64,000 nt of DNA from Plectosphaerella cucumerina (GCA_020746995.1 JAGPXD010000004.1:4402001-4466000), one strand, 5' to 3'; shown: positions 10,683 to 22,710, numbered from the stretch's first letter. Made by a program: numbers and translations. The notes: generated from the letters alone by a model not told the origin.

Positions 10683-13600
10683 TTAGAATGCCTGGCCCTG
10701 GTATGGCGGCCGGCCCTGCTGTTGCTGCGGCGGTCCTCCGCGTCCACCATACATCCCTCCCGGCGACTGCGGCCGCGGTCCGTTGAACTGCCCCTGCGGC
10801 GGCATGAAACCAGGCGACGGCGGCGGGCCCTGCCTCATCGGCATCTGCATCTGGCCCCTTGGGAACGCGCCGTGCCCCGGCGACATGGGCGCACCGTACT
10901 GCTGCTGTGGGTGAGGCCGGGGCGGTCCGTACGGCCCCGGTCCGCCGCCGCGGCCCATGTTCTGCTGCTGGTACATGGCCTGCTGCTGCTGTTGCTGCTG
11001 CATCTGCTGCTGGTACTGCATCTGCTGTTGTTGCTGATGGTACTGCTGCTGCTGCATGTGTTGCTGCTGCTGACGCTGGTTGATCGCGTGCTGCACGGCC
11101 TGACTGTTGACACCCTGCTTCATCTGCTGCCTTTCCCTCTCCCGCACGTCGATCGCTCCCACAAGGCCACCGCTCGGTGCCTGCTGTGGACCGCCACGGC
11201 CACCACCCATGCTGAGAAGTGGCGCGCCCGTCATCCTGGCAATCTGCTCCTGCTCGCGCGCCGAGAGGTTGGAGCCAACGTTGCCTTGACCGCCCATGTC
11301 AAGCGCATGGTTGGCACCCCGAGAACCCGGACGTGATCCAAGGAGATCTACCGAGCTCTTACGCCTCTGGTGGCCGCCGAGCATCTCCTGCGAGGCGGTG
11401 CGGCCCATCGACGGGGAAGGCGTCTGAGAGCGCATCGTGTTGAGAGCCTGTGACGAAGGCGTTCGCGAGTGACCGCCCATGGCCGCCCGCGACTGCACGT
11501 ACTGCTCGGCACTCATGCCTGGCCCGCTCCCCGCCTGGGCACCGCCGGGATGCCACGGCACGCGACGCGGTCCCTCACCGGGATCCGCCGTTTCGTGTGC
11601 CCGCATGGCCGGCGAGTAAGGCCGCTGCTGGTTCTGCGTAACAGGAGTCGGCGTCTTCTTGCGAGGGCTGGCACCATAGTTGATGGTCGGTCCAAAGTTG
11701 ACATCCGGTAGATCCAGCCCAGCCGAATTGTTCTCAGGGGCCTCGCCGCCACCTGTCGTGCGAAGCACACCGGCACGCGGCCGATCAGAGGGGTGCTCCT
11801 CAGACCTCTGCGTGCTGGCGTAATCTGGGCTCGCCGTCGAAGATGCGTCGTCGTAACGGCTGCTGGCGCCGCTCCTCTCGCTGAACTGGCGTTGGACCTG
11901 TGGCTCTTGGCGTCCGCCAACAGGCTTGCGGTTGACGGGAGGAGACGTGTTGGTGGGCGTCCTCGATAGATCAGCGTTGGGCGTGTGGGGGCGGGAGTCG
12001 AAAAAAGCCTGAGGACCGCCGGGGAGAGGCGAGGGCGGGCCATAACCGGGACGGCCTCTCGTTTCGGGAGTCGGCGAGCGACCAGGCCCACCAACCGGAG
12101 GCGTGCGGGCGCCATCCGGCCGAGAGAAGTTGGCAAAGGGCGGCGGGCGCATCTGGCCATCACCGCCTGGCGAAAGACCACCCCGCGACGGGGGGTGCGG
12201 TGGCAGGGGGCTCCGCGGGCCGGGACCTGGAGGGCCGTAGTTGGGCGAGTGGACCTGCTCCCGGGAACGTTGGGTGTTCAGTGGCGGAGGGAACGGCGGC
12301 GGCTGGCGGGCGTTGGCGGATGGGGATGTCAAAGCTTCACGAGACCCGTCGTCGTTAGCATGCATTCCCATGGGATGGTTGGCGTGAGATGTAGGTACCG
12401 ATGGTTGCGCGATTTGAGCGTTGTGCCCGCCCGCCCGCATGTCCGCGTATGCTCCCGGGGGTCCCGGGGGGCCGTTGTTGTTGCCGTGGCTAGGCGGCAT
12501 AGGAGGCATCTGAGCGCCTCCAGCGCCGGCCGCCGTCACGAGCTGCGACAGGGTCGAGTTGGACAGCCTGCTGTTGGCCCGGCGGAGCTCGGGCGAGTGG
12601 TAAGGCTTGGCCGCGGGGCGCGACTGAGGCCCGTGGTTGAACGCAGGCGGCCGCGAGACGGGCTCGGGCGTCTGCAGGTTCCTCATGCCTTCCAGGCCAG
12701 GCGGGGGTCCGCCGCTGCGTGCAAAGTCGTCGTCGTGACGACTGGGAGGGGGGCCTCCGGGTCCGCGGGCGGGCGAACCATAACCGCCCTGCTGGCTGTA
12801 GCCTTCGGGTCCAGGGATCTGGGGGTCCGAAGAGTTGCGCGCGTGGTGCGGCGCAATGTTGGCCATAGCCGCAGCCATAGCCGGAGGTCCACGCTGCTGC
12901 TCCTGGCCTGGGTTGGGGCGGTTGCTCAAAGACAGGGAGCGGGACGAGCGCGGGCCGGCAGCCGGTGCCTCATCGGCGAAGCCAACACGGCTCCTGCCGA
13001 AGCTGAGGCGGTTGCTCTTGCGGCTGCTGGAACGGCCGTGGCCACGATCGGGCGAGGGCGGGGTGTCCTCGATGGTGTTCATGCGAGTGCCGGTGAGCTC
13101 CTTGAGCTGGCGGCGCCACTCCCTCTCGGTCCATGTGGTGCTGCCCTGGGTGACGATGAGGCCGTTGACGTCGAGGATCTCGAGGTAACCGTAGCGCTTG
13201 TGCTTGGGCATGGCGAACATGAGCGAGCGGGCGTCGAGAACGCTGGCAACGAGGCGGCCGGGCCGACCGTAGAGGCCAAAGGTGTCCCAGGTGGGGAAGA
13301 GGAAACGCAACAGCATCTCAAAGCCGCTGACCATCGGGTGGACCTCGGGCATGATGAAGACGAAGCCCTCCGTGGACGAAGGCGGATCCGAGTGGATGGT
13401 GATGTTGCCCTCAACCTTGAGAAGGGTGGAGGCATCGATGAGTGACTTGGCCTGGGGGTAGATGGCGTAGGCAGAGTAGGCGTCTGTGATGGAGGCAATG
13501 GGCTTCGTCTTCTTGAGCTTCTTGCCCTCGACCTTGGTGTCGTAGAACTTGATATCGCCCTTGAGCACGGGGTTCGCGCGGTTGTAGGGGGCCTTCTTCC

Positions 13601-14803
13601 GTAGCTCCTTCTGCATCTTCTGGTACTCCTTCTCGTCTGGTGGCGTGATGACGCACCAGCACCTCCTCCACGGGACACCAGCCCCGAAACGGACACGCAC
13701 CCACTCAGCCGTAGGGAATTTGGCACGCTCCATGACAATGTTGATGTTGTTCAGCGTCTTGCCCTTGCCGGCGATGAGGGCGCCGGTGTAGGCCTCCTGA
13801 AGGGTCGAGTGCTCGAACATGGCGAGGCGGATGCCGGCGGTCCACTGCACGAGGGAGTGGTGCGAGTTGAAATGGAGGAGGTAGCGGTTGCGGCCTGCCG
13901 TCGAGATACTAAGGATGTTCTGCAGCGGCTGCTCATCGTTCGACCTGGTGGGTAGAGATTCGATCTAATTTGTTAGCGAGGCTCAGTTGTAGAGGCGAAG
14001 GCAACCACACCATCTTGATCGAAGCGTCCGTCAGGTTGATGAACTTGGGCAGCACCTCACCGTCCTCACCGGCGGCATCAAGCTCGGCGGCGTCCCACAG
14101 GGAGAGGACGGTGCCAACGAGCTGGGCGAAGCACTCGGACCACGTTCGGTCAGGGTTCGGGCGGCCATCTGGGCAAGTTAGCTTGTACTCTGCCTGAAGA
14201 GAGCACCGGATGGGCCGGAACAAGCAGGGGCGGAGACGCACGGCTGTTCTGGTCGTCGAGCTTCAGGAAGTAACCTTCCTGGTACAGCTTGTTTGCATGG
14301 CTGTTGAGGAAGGTGAAGATGGGCTGCAGCTCCGGAATGGTGTCTTCGGTGACATCCATGAAGGGCGGCGAGTAGGTCTGCACCATAGACAGGGGACGGG
14401 AGGAGGTTCGTCTGTGGCCGGCACGAGGGCTGGCTGACTTTAATGGCGGGGGAGAGGCGTTGGGCGACGAGGCATAGGGGTCGGCTGCGGCTGGTGCTCC
14501 TGTGCGGTCGAGGGACGAGGGTGTTGCGGGGCGCGGCGGTGTGGTTGCGTTGTAGTCGCCGTATGCGGAAGAGGACGACGAGGGGTTCGGGCTCGGTGCG
14601 GGATACTGTACGGCCGGCGGTGGTGCCGATGACGATGTGACGAGCTGTTGAGCGGTGGGCGGAAGTGGCTTCTTGTGGATGCCGTGGTCGCTGAGAGAAG
14701 CGATGCGTGGTTTGGCGCCGGCAAAGGGCGAGCTGTCCTGGGTCGGGCTCGAGGCGGGTGACGGGGACTTTGAATCTCTGTTGCCGCCAGAAAACTGGGA
14801 CAT
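10683..14803 (-). CDS. PH-domain protein, Caf120/Skg3 family
   Basis: Yeast Caf120 is a CCR4-NOT associated protein and Skg3 is its paralogue at bud sites; both carry a divergent PH domain. Minus-strand exons 14803-14242, 14168-14011 and 13964-10683 give 1333 aa. Intron phases 1 and 0 restore the conserved reading GRPNPDRTW and then KM|IESLPTRSNDEQ; branch sites GCTAAC are present in both introns. The order is: Ser/Pro-rich N-terminus (1-150); PH domain spanning the exon 2/3 junction (about 175-300, with FINLTDASIKM and LLHFNSHHSLVQW); a second folded block to about residue 530 (WVRVRFG, GDIKFYDTK, GYLEILDVNG); then about 800 residues of Pro/Gly/Ser-rich disorder. A Gln tract made of imperfect CAG/CAA repeats lies at 10969-11079. 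The ATG is preceded by an excellent leader acceptor at 14815, suggesting a 5' UTR intron. Confidence 0.9.
10969..11079 (-). repeat. Imperfect CAG/CAA repeat encoding a glutamine tract
   Basis: On the minus strand this in-frame block encodes runs of glutamine broken by His, Met and Tyr near the C-terminus of the Caf120-like protein. CAG and CAA are mixed, so it is not a pure microsatellite, but it is a likely site of length variation and a prion-like low-complexity segment. Confidence 0.8.
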
Positions 14804-14814
14804 GAACGAGAGGA

Positions 14815-16215
14815 CTGAGGAAAAAGAGGGACGCGGTCAGCGGGACGGCCGATTAATTGCGTGGTGACGAGGGGGGAAAGGAAGCAAGCGAAAACGGACT
14901 GGGACTGGGGGAGAGGAGGAGGGGAGAGAGAAGGGGGGCGTGGGCGGAGAGTACGGGTGCAGGAACGTGGGAAATGCGCAGTAAATTGGCCCAGGTGAGG
15001 GCCCTGGAGGGAGGGGGGTGCGCTAAGAAAGGGAGGAGGGGGGACGGAGGGCGGGAGACAGAGTTGAGAGACAGGGTGTCACTGGCTGGCTCGACTTTGA
15101 TGCCAGCAAGACCAGGCCGCCGGCAAACTGCTAGCTGTCCTCAGCGCAGTCTGTTCCTCTCCAGTCATTCATCCCCTGAAGGCCAAGGGGGCGGCGGGCT
15201 TGGAACCGGGGCAAGCTTGCGTGTCCGGTAAATCGCAGCTCGGCGATCCCAAATGCCCGAGAGCACACTTCGTCATGGACGCCGTGCGTGCAAGAGGATG
15301 CATGTCCGAGGGAGAATGGGAACTTGTGGCGTGTGGAGAGAATTCCATGTGCACCAACGCACTCAACGACTCAGCGCGAGTGTGCGAGTAGCGAAGAGCG
15401 GCCAGCAAGTGCACTGCCCCCGGCCGGCCGTCCGGTGCTCCCGACCATTTCCCCTTCTTGGCCCTCGGGTGCCGTGCAGTGCAGGCAACAAGCAGCAGGG
15501 CCAAGACTGCAACGGGGTTCTTGTTGCATCCGTTCCGTGGCATGGCCCGTCATCTGTCGACCGTGGCGGCATGGCCCATCAAGCCATTGAGTCGAGGACC
15601 GCAGGGTCGTCTCGCATTCAGGCCGGGTGGGCTGGCCAGGCCAGGGAGGATGGGCGGGATCCCACCTCCTCCCCACCCACGGTACGAGCGGTGCAGGTGC
15701 AGGTTGCAGGTTGCAGGCGCTGATGGTCCGGGGTGGCGGTGGACAGCGGCGGCGGCAGGCGGCGGACGGGAAGGATGCGCGGTGAGAAGGAAAAAAAGAA
15801 GCCCGCCCCAGGCCGACAGAGCCACCTGGAAAGCGAGAGAGCCAGAAAGCCCCAGGGACCCTGACATGCCCATTGGACAGGACGACGCCCCAAGAATGCG
15901 CATTGGCGACCCGACGGCGCTCCCACCCCCGGAACCCTGGCTGGATGATGCGCTGCGCTGGCGGCCCAATCGACGGCGTGTGCCCAGACAAAAGTGACGA
16001 CACCGGTAGGAGCCCGAACCTGGATGGCGATCGGCGGCCCGGCGTGGTGGAACGGGATGGGCAGTGGGAGATGGGGGGAGGGAGGGGTGAACCGTGAAGC
16101 CGTGAAGGGCGCAGCAGAGACAGCAATAACAAAATGGAATGCGGTAACCCGGGACGAGGGTCGGACAGGGAAGTGATGCGCCAGGATAGACGAAGGAGAA
16201 GAGACTCAAACATAC
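14815..16215 (-). other. Candidate 5' UTR intron of the Caf120-like gene
   Basis: Eleven bases upstream of the start codon, the minus strand reads GCTGACC, then about 20 nt, then CTTTTTCCTCAG, a textbook branch site and acceptor (acceptor G at 14815). A consensus donor GAG|GTATGT lies at 16215. Together they would define a 1.4 kb leader intron. The acceptor is well supported; the partner donor is one of several possibilities. Confidence 0.35.
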
Positions 16216-19200
16216 CTCGACTGCGGACCATGTCTGCGGATGTCTGTGGTGTGATGTCGGCGGGAGTAAGTGTAGGTGGGGGTGAGTGAGAGACGGCTTG
16301 GTCCCGCCGTGAGCCGTGTTGTAGATGTCCAACAACTCGCGATGAGGGGATGCGACTTCGGGTTCTTCGTGTCGGTTCGGGAGAGTGAGAGAGTATGTCG
16401 GAGAGGTTCTGCAGACTGATGTGAGTTTGTGGCCGAGCTGCGGGATTTCCGAGTGCGCCGGTATAAGAAGGCTGGTGAAGGGTCGGCGGGAGTGAGGTAA
16501 GGCTCGGAAGAGGAAACGAACGCAGACAGGGTATCCCTCAAGAGTGAACTGAACGGAAGACGGAACGGGGAGAGAAGAGGAAGCAGACAAGGGGCTCTTG
16601 AGGAAAAGGGCAGGACAGAAAACAGTGAGATACAAGTAACGGCACCGCCGGACTGATGCTCTGCCCCGGTATCCTGCTGACTCGACAGACAAAACCTGAC
16701 CGAACGGAAGACTGACGATAGCCCAGGCCGGGACAGCAGGTGGAAGACGTAATGGGCGGTGAGTACTAACTGTTCGCGACGGGGCTAGCAACGACCCTGC
16801 GGAGAATAGCTTGGTTCGAGGCCCCCTTGTGCAAACGTCAGGCGGTGGTGGGGGAGGTACAATACTTGGGGAAATGGTACTTGGAGCAAGAGTGCAGGGC
16901 GGGCAGGGCAAGGCGGCGGGTGGAGGGGAGTATATGAGCAGCGTATGACGGAGGATGGCTAGGCTAACCTGTTGATTATTAGTGACAACGCAAGGAGGAG
17001 GTGCTTGTCGCTGCTTTCGGGGATTTTTTTTCTGGTGAAGGAAGAAAAAAAAAGAGAAGAGGAAGAAGGGGGAGGCTTGTAAGAGGCGTGTCGGAGGACC
17101 TGAACGAACTGGGCCCGGGTCGAGTTGATAATAAAAGCAACCCAGAAAGACGACAGAGATGGCCGGCGTCTCCCCTTCTGCTTCTGGCGCGCAGGGCCGG
17201 GATACTGCGGAAACGCTACAGATCGATGCGGAAGAAGCGGCGGGCGACGGGCGGGCGGCAAGGCCGGACCCAGGAAAACGAGCACGAGCAGACGAGGCCC
17301 GGTTCGCGGACACGAGGTCCAGGTCGCCCTCTGCGGACGAGGCGTGGACAGGGGGTGGGGGGGCTGCCGGACGAAAGAAGCTAGGGATGACAGGGAAGCG
17401 CCGTGGAATACCAGTCGTCGACTCGTCGCAGAGAGTCCTGTCGCCGTCGCAGCACGCAGCCAGCAGCACGCCTGCAGCAGCGAGTGACTGGGTGGTGTAT
17501 GTCCTCCGCTTGCAAAGCTGGGTGGGCCCTGGCCTGGGCGGGCGAGTCGCCCGGGGGGGCTGGGCGACGGTGAGTGATCACTCAGGCGGCAAAGGTACCT
17601 GGGTACAAGCACGTTAGCGATTTGTCTGTCCTTTTTGGGAACACCTCCCCCAGATGGATGGACGTCAAGGTCGGAGCCCTGGTCTTGCCGTGGCCGACCA
17701 TCGTGGCTTATCGGGCGAGGCAGGGTGTACGTATGGCATTGCGACAGCAGCCACAAGGCTGGACATGCTGCGTGAGGCGGTTTAGGAGTCCCCGATGGTG
17801 ATGGTCTTGCTGAGCTGATGCTGGTACGACTGGTGCTGATTCTGGTGTCCCGTCCTTAATGATCTGCTCCTGGGCCTGGGAGGAGCCGGATCTCCCCTGC
17901 GATCCGATCTGCTACTCGACCACCAGAGAAAGCAGACAGCGAGGTGTCCACCTGCAGTAGTGCCGCGTCCAGGCCGACCTCACCTGCTCACCCGGCGCGG
18001 GGAACTGGAATTCGAGAGGCTGGGTCGTCGTCTTGCCCCGCGATAGCTTCTCTTGGCCCAGGCTGTGCTGCACTTGGCTTCTCGGTCTTCGGTACTTCTG
18101 AGTTCTGACGGACGGGAATGATGCCGAACTTCTTCGCTAGCTGTCTAGCCCATCGCTTCCGTCGTGGTCGTTGACAATGGTCGAGCTTTGGGCGTGCGAA
18201 TAAGCTCGGCAATGGAATGATGACGATGTCAAGTTTGCTGATGCATGAGTCGGGCCTCTTGGCCCTCGCACTTGACTTTCCCAGCATCGATGGTTCCGGG
18301 TGGCTCCTTCCCGTCTTCATTGTCCTCACCTGGCACCTGGCTCTCAAGGAGGCAGGTACAGAGTACATGGTACTTCCATCCTTCGGGGATGCTCCATGGG
18401 GAAGTCACGACGGGAGCACCTTCCCTCTCCAGGTCTGCACCTCAGACGAGTCAGCATTTCCAAGCATTCAGTCCCGGGGGTTTCAAGCTTCAAGCTTCAT
18501 CACGTCCGTCCGTCCATCCTGGTTTGCATATCGTCGCATCGGCCCCGGTGCCATGTGCCACAGCCTCTTCCCCCCTATTCCGTCCCATTTCGTCCTCCTC
18601 AGACACGGACGATCAGGAAATCAGAAACCAGCATCCCCCCGGAGCCGCGCCCGATGTATCGCCTCCCGCAATCCATCCGATCATCAGTCCCGACCGTCAA
18701 AACCCTACTCTACCGCATGACATGACGTCTGCGCAGCGCTGAGACACAATTCCCCCCGGAGAACCACCAGCTTGCTACCGGGTCTTGGCGGACGAAACGT
18801 CAAAGGTCAGCCTCCCGCATCCAGTCAGAGTCCAGTCCTCGCCACCTGCCGCGCACCGATGTGATGCCGCTTGTGCTCAGCGCCAGCCAGCGCCAGCCCG
18901 TGCCAGCGTTCTCTGTGTCCCAGAAACTGGTTGGCCATCGTCGTCCACGAACAGAGTGGATTCTGTAAGACAGGCACCGTGGCATTGGCATCAGAATCCT
19001 GAGACCAGGAACGGCGGGCCAGCGCATGCCAGTCGCCGTTCGTTCCCCCGGATCCAAGACACGGCACGAGACAAACGAGACGATGCGGTACGGACTGGCT
19101 GGCTGGCACGCGCCCGGTCGCAGCTCCGACCAACGCTCTCGTCACCACCAGGAACTTGGCCGGCAACGCACCCCCTCGCCAGATGCACAGCCTCTCCGGT

Positions 19201-20326
19201 GAGAATGCGCGACTGCAAGCGACAGCAACAGTCAGCCGGTCCTCCTTTGGGACAACAACCAACAACGTCGTGGAATGGATGGCCATGCGTCGTGGACTTC
19301 CACCGCGAATACGAGTGGTCGCCTCGCACACTCAACTTGCCCCCGTCTGCATCCTGCAGCACACTCTGATGCGGGGGGCAACTTGAGCACATTGTCACCT
19401 GGCTGCGCGCATTGCAGGTACAAACGCATCTCCCAGCCTCCCCTGGATCCGCCCACCTCGGCCTGAGCGAAACCGAAACCCGTCGTGGCTGGCCCAGGAC
19501 AAAGCCTTCTGAGACCCGGCGACAACGTGGAACATGGGCTTCTGGTTTTCTCGTATATAATCTCCGCCGGGTCCGGTCAAGCCCAACGTTGCAGGGCCAC
19601 TTCGCTGGTGCCTGCTGGACGGACCTGACCACACGTTTATTATTGTCGTATCCGCGGCCAACAAACGTTTCCCGCCTCCCCTGCAAGACCCCTGGCGAGC
19701 TGGGGATGTTCCACCCCGAGGACCCTTCACCCGGGATTCGATAGCGCAGGCCGGCCTGTTGGCGGGGCAGTCGAAACAACACAGGCGGCTCCCGTCTGTC
19801 ACTCACGATAACGCCGCAGTTGTAATTTGCGCGGCGGGGGCAATGGCGCCAGAGAAGCGGCCAACGCGACGAACCATTCCGGGTAGGCGGCAGGTCCGGA
19901 GTCGCGGGGCGCAGGGTATCTGATCTGAAAGAGAAGGTCGTAGACAGCGGGGGAGCAGGGCGGCCAGGGCCCCCAATGTCCCCTGGTGAGCGGCCTGGAA
20001 CGGCCGATTCGAAGGATCGTCTGCATGCACTTTTCCCGAAACTCGACCACATGACCTCGACATCGTGGAAAGGGAATCAAAGAAACATCCGTCCCGCGCC
20101 CGCCGTGCTCGACGCGCCATCGCCGCGCGGATGACATCTTGGAGCCGCCCCCCTGGGACGACTTCCTCCGGGCCCCAGGCCGCCGGCGCCGAAGCAGGTC
20201 TCAGGCTAGAAGCGCCAGTGACTTGATCCTTCGGCCTCGGCGACAACGGACGTCGTGTCATCCCGTTCTGGAAGCCCGGCGTCCACACGCCAGTGCGATG
20301 TCACGTCAGCACGAGGGAGCCCGTCT

Positions 20327-20334
20327 TGACGTCA
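20327..20334. promoter_or_regulatory. CRE/ATF-type palindrome TGACGTCA upstream of the PTC7-like gene
   Basis: A perfect TGACGTCA octamer, with a related TCACGTCAG about 25 bp upstream (20301-20309). Fungal bZIP ATF/CREB factors bind this sequence. It sits about 760 bp upstream of the PP2C start codon. Function is inferred from motif identity only. Confidence 0.35.
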
Positions 20335-20831
20335 CCGCCCGTCGAGCGCGCGGCGCCATTGACACGCCGCGCCGGCTCCTCGAAATGCGGTTGTCCCGGG
20401 CCCGAATTAATCAAGGCATGGACGCTGCAGGTACTGCACCTTTTTGTCTTGGCTGGCAGCTGGTCGCAAATCTGGGGGGACGCGTACTGGTGACTGCGGC
20501 GGCGGCGATCCCCTAACCTGATCCATCAGCTGAAGCAGATCGACGATGGGGAAGCTGCATTGGCATCTGAAAGGCAGGCCATTTTCGGGTTCTCGGGTGC
20601 GATGTCGGCTGTTGCTGGTGCTGCTTTTTCGGGGGTCGATATTGAAGCAATTCAGACTTGCAGCAGCTGCCTTGCGGGGTGATAGACAGGCTTATGTCGA
20701 GTTGACTGAAATGTCAGTGCGATTTCCAATAAAACTTCTCTTTTGTTTTAATCGAATTGACTTTTGAAGTGCACATTGGAAATGCGCAGCTTGTCCAGTC
20801 CGACTCCGGAATGCCAGGTCACGTGCACTCA

Positions 20832-20844
20832 CCAATCGGCCAAT
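20832..20844 (+). promoter_or_regulatory. Paired CCAAT boxes in the PTC7-like promoter
   Basis: Two CCAAT pentamers at 20832-20836 and 20840-20844 lie about 250 bp upstream of the mitochondrial phosphatase start. The HAP/CBC complex binds CCAAT and regulates many respiratory genes in fungi, so the pairing fits a mitochondrial protein, but it is only a motif match. Confidence 0.4.
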
Positions 20845-20870
20845 CCAGACTCCAGCAGCCCCTCGCCTGA

Positions 20871-20890
20871 CCTCACCTCACCTCACCTCA
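20871..20890. repeat. (CCTCA)4 pentamer tandem repeat
   Basis: Four perfect CCTCA units, flanked by the variant units CCTGA and CCTAC, so about six units in all (20866-20895). It is followed by further dispersed ACCTCACC words. It lies in the PTC7-like promoter, about 200 bp before the start codon. Confidence 0.9.
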
Positions 20891-21088
20891 CCTACGACCT
20901 CACCACCACTATCAACTCACCGCACCTCACCCGAGCCAGCTTGATGCACCGCGCCCCCCGCCGCGCAGCACGTCGCCGACGCGACGCACATTGCATCGAC
21001 AGCAGGCCCCGCGACCCGGGACTGTTGGCGATCGCAGCATCGCCCAGGCCCCTCCCGGCCCGGCCCCGAGCACCATCGCCGCCGTGAG

Positions 21089-22389
21089 ATGATGAGAAGG
21101 TTCCCCGGCCGCCCGCCCGCCATCGCCCCGTTCCCGGCCCGCGCCGGCCGGCCTCTCCTGTCCTACACCCCGGCCCCCACGCGCCGCCATGCCCTCTCGT
21201 CGGCCGCCGACGATGGCCCTCTCATACCAGCCGATGCCGACGGGCCCCTCGCCGTATCTCAGGGTCATGGCTTCCCCGTGCTACCCTATCGCTTCGACGC
21301 CGGCCTTGCGAAGTATGCAAAGAGGGCCCCGCGCCCGTTCCCACCACCTTTCCTCTCGCCGCCTTCGGGATCCTTCTCCGACCCGTTGAGCACGCATAAC
21401 CGTAGCAGGGCCCGTCGCGCCAGGGTCAACGGCGAAATCATCTTGGGCTACACAAACGGCGACGACGCCGTCTTTGCGAGCGATTACTTCATCTGCGTCA
21501 ATGACGGCGTAGGCGCGTGGTCCACCCGTCCGCGCGGGCACGCGGGGTATGCCAAGCTTGCCCCTGACTTCTTAGGAAGCATATGCTGACTGACGCACAG
21601 CCTCTGGTCCCGGCTCATCCTTCACTTCTGGGCCGTCGCCCTCCAGGAAGACGCAGCCAAGCCCCGCCCCGACAACGAGCCGTACACGCCCGATCCCGTG
21701 GCGTATCTGCAGGAAGCGTACGAGAGCACGCTGCACGCGACATCGGAGCCGATCAACTGGCAGGGCACGACGACGGCAAGCGGTGCACAAATCCACTACC
21801 GCACGAAACCCGGTGGCGAGACGGTGCCTCTCGTCTACGTGACCAACCTGGGTGACTGCCAGGTCATGGTGCTGCGGCCGAAGGACGCAAAGGTTGTCTA
21901 CAAGACGACGGAGCAGTGGCATTGGTTCGACTGTCCGCGGCAGTTGGGGACGAATAGTCCCGACACGCCCTTGCAGAATGCCGTTGTTGATGCTGTGGAG
22001 GTCCGAGTCGGGGACGTCGTGCTGGCCATGTCGGACGGGGTTATTGATAATCTGTGGGAGCATGAGATTGTCGAGAACGTGAGACATAGCCTGGAGCGGT
22101 GGGAGAGAGGGGATGGGGGGAAGGGTGATGGCGACAGGTCGGACGGAGCGCATGGAGGGATGAAGTTTGCGGCTGAGGAGCTCATGACGGCGGCGAAGAC
22201 GATTGCGCTGGACCCGTTTGCCGAGAGCCCGTACATGGAGCATGCGATTGAGGAGGGGTTGGCGAGCGAGGGCGGTAAGTCTTCTGGTGATCTTTTGATG
22301 AGCGTCGCTGACATGGTATAGGCAAGCCGGATGATATCAGTGTTGTTGCTGCGCTTGTCACGAATAACCAGGCGTGGCAGGAGGGGTGA
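21089..22389 (+). CDS. PTC7: Mitochondrial PP2C-type protein phosphatase, PTC7 family
   Basis: PTC7 phosphatases are Mg/Mn-dependent Ser/Thr phosphatases of mitochondria; yeast Ptc7 activates coenzyme Q synthesis by dephosphorylating Coq7. Exons 21089-21546, 21601-22274 and 22322-22389 give 399 aa. The first 40 residues are Arg-rich and lack acids, as in a mitochondrial presequence. Domain landmarks: VNDGVGAW near residue 138 (metal-binding Asp), RGHAGLWSRL across the first intron, YVTNLGDCQ, LAMSDGVIDNLWEHEI, and GKPDDISVV read across the last intron, where the final metal ligand sits. The donors (GTATGC, GTAAGT) and the branch CTGACTGAC in the first intron are convincing. Two adjacent ATGs (21089, 21092) make the exact start trivial. 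A 321 nt gap separates it from UTP23. Confidence 0.93.
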
Positions 22390-22710
22390 TGGTTTTGGGA
22401 CGGAATCATGATTTGGGCATTACTTAGCCGGCGTTTATTTGAGCAGGGAGAACATGAGGAATACAGGCTGTCAATTGAGGATCAATCAGCCTTCTAGATG
22501 CAGAATATTGCACAGATCTTACCGCTTCCCCCAAAGGCATGTGAGGTCACAGCCGGCAGTGACATCCAGGTGGGGGTCGCGGCTGCTTATCTTATCGCGG
22601 CCGCTCCCCCAAGAAAAAGTTCGTTCGCAGACATTGAACCGCCGACGACTCCAGGCCCCCCAGCTCCCCCAGCTTCCAAACACCACCACCACGCCGACAA
22701 ATCGCCCACG
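22390..22710. other. Short intergenic region between the PTC7-like gene and UTP23
   Basis: The first half is the PTC7-like 3' UTR; the second half becomes C-rich (22640-22700), consistent with the UTP23 leader. An open frame in phase with UTP23 extends up to an ATG at 22498, but the conserved family N-terminus MRGKRSKQYRK begins at 22711. Confidence 0.5.

Larger units (their letters stand above)
14804..21088. other. Gene-poor 6.3 kb divergent intergenic region
   Basis: It lies between the Caf120-like gene (-) and the PTC7-like gene (+). Several open frames exceed 250 codons on the minus strand (for example 15550-17469 and 18991-20052), but they are Pro/Arg/Ser/Leu-rich, overlap other open frames, have no recognisable domain, and reflect GC-rich composition. 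The left part (14804 to about 17000) is CT-rich on the minus strand, like a long leader. The right end has a (CCTCA) tandem, two CCAAT boxes and a CRE palindrome close to the PP2C gene. No tRNA, 5S rRNA or transposon was recognised. Confidence 0.5.

Noticed and set aside
11985..13445. 486-codon plus-strand frame opposite the Caf120-like gene
   Set aside because: Antisense shadow of a well-supported coding exon; Arg/Val/Gly-rich sequence mirrors its codons.
15550..17469. 639-codon minus-strand open frame in the gene-poor region
   Set aside because: Composition is Pro/Ser/Cys/Leu-rich with runs such as FFFLHQKK derived from poly-pyrimidine tracts; it overlaps other long frames on both strands and shows no domain. 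It is better read as C/T-rich upstream sequence.
18991..20052. 353-codon minus-strand open frame
   Set aside because: It starts with ATG but has irregular Cys/Arg/Pro/Ser-rich content, no domain, and competing frames on the other strand. Stop-free length is expected at this GC content.
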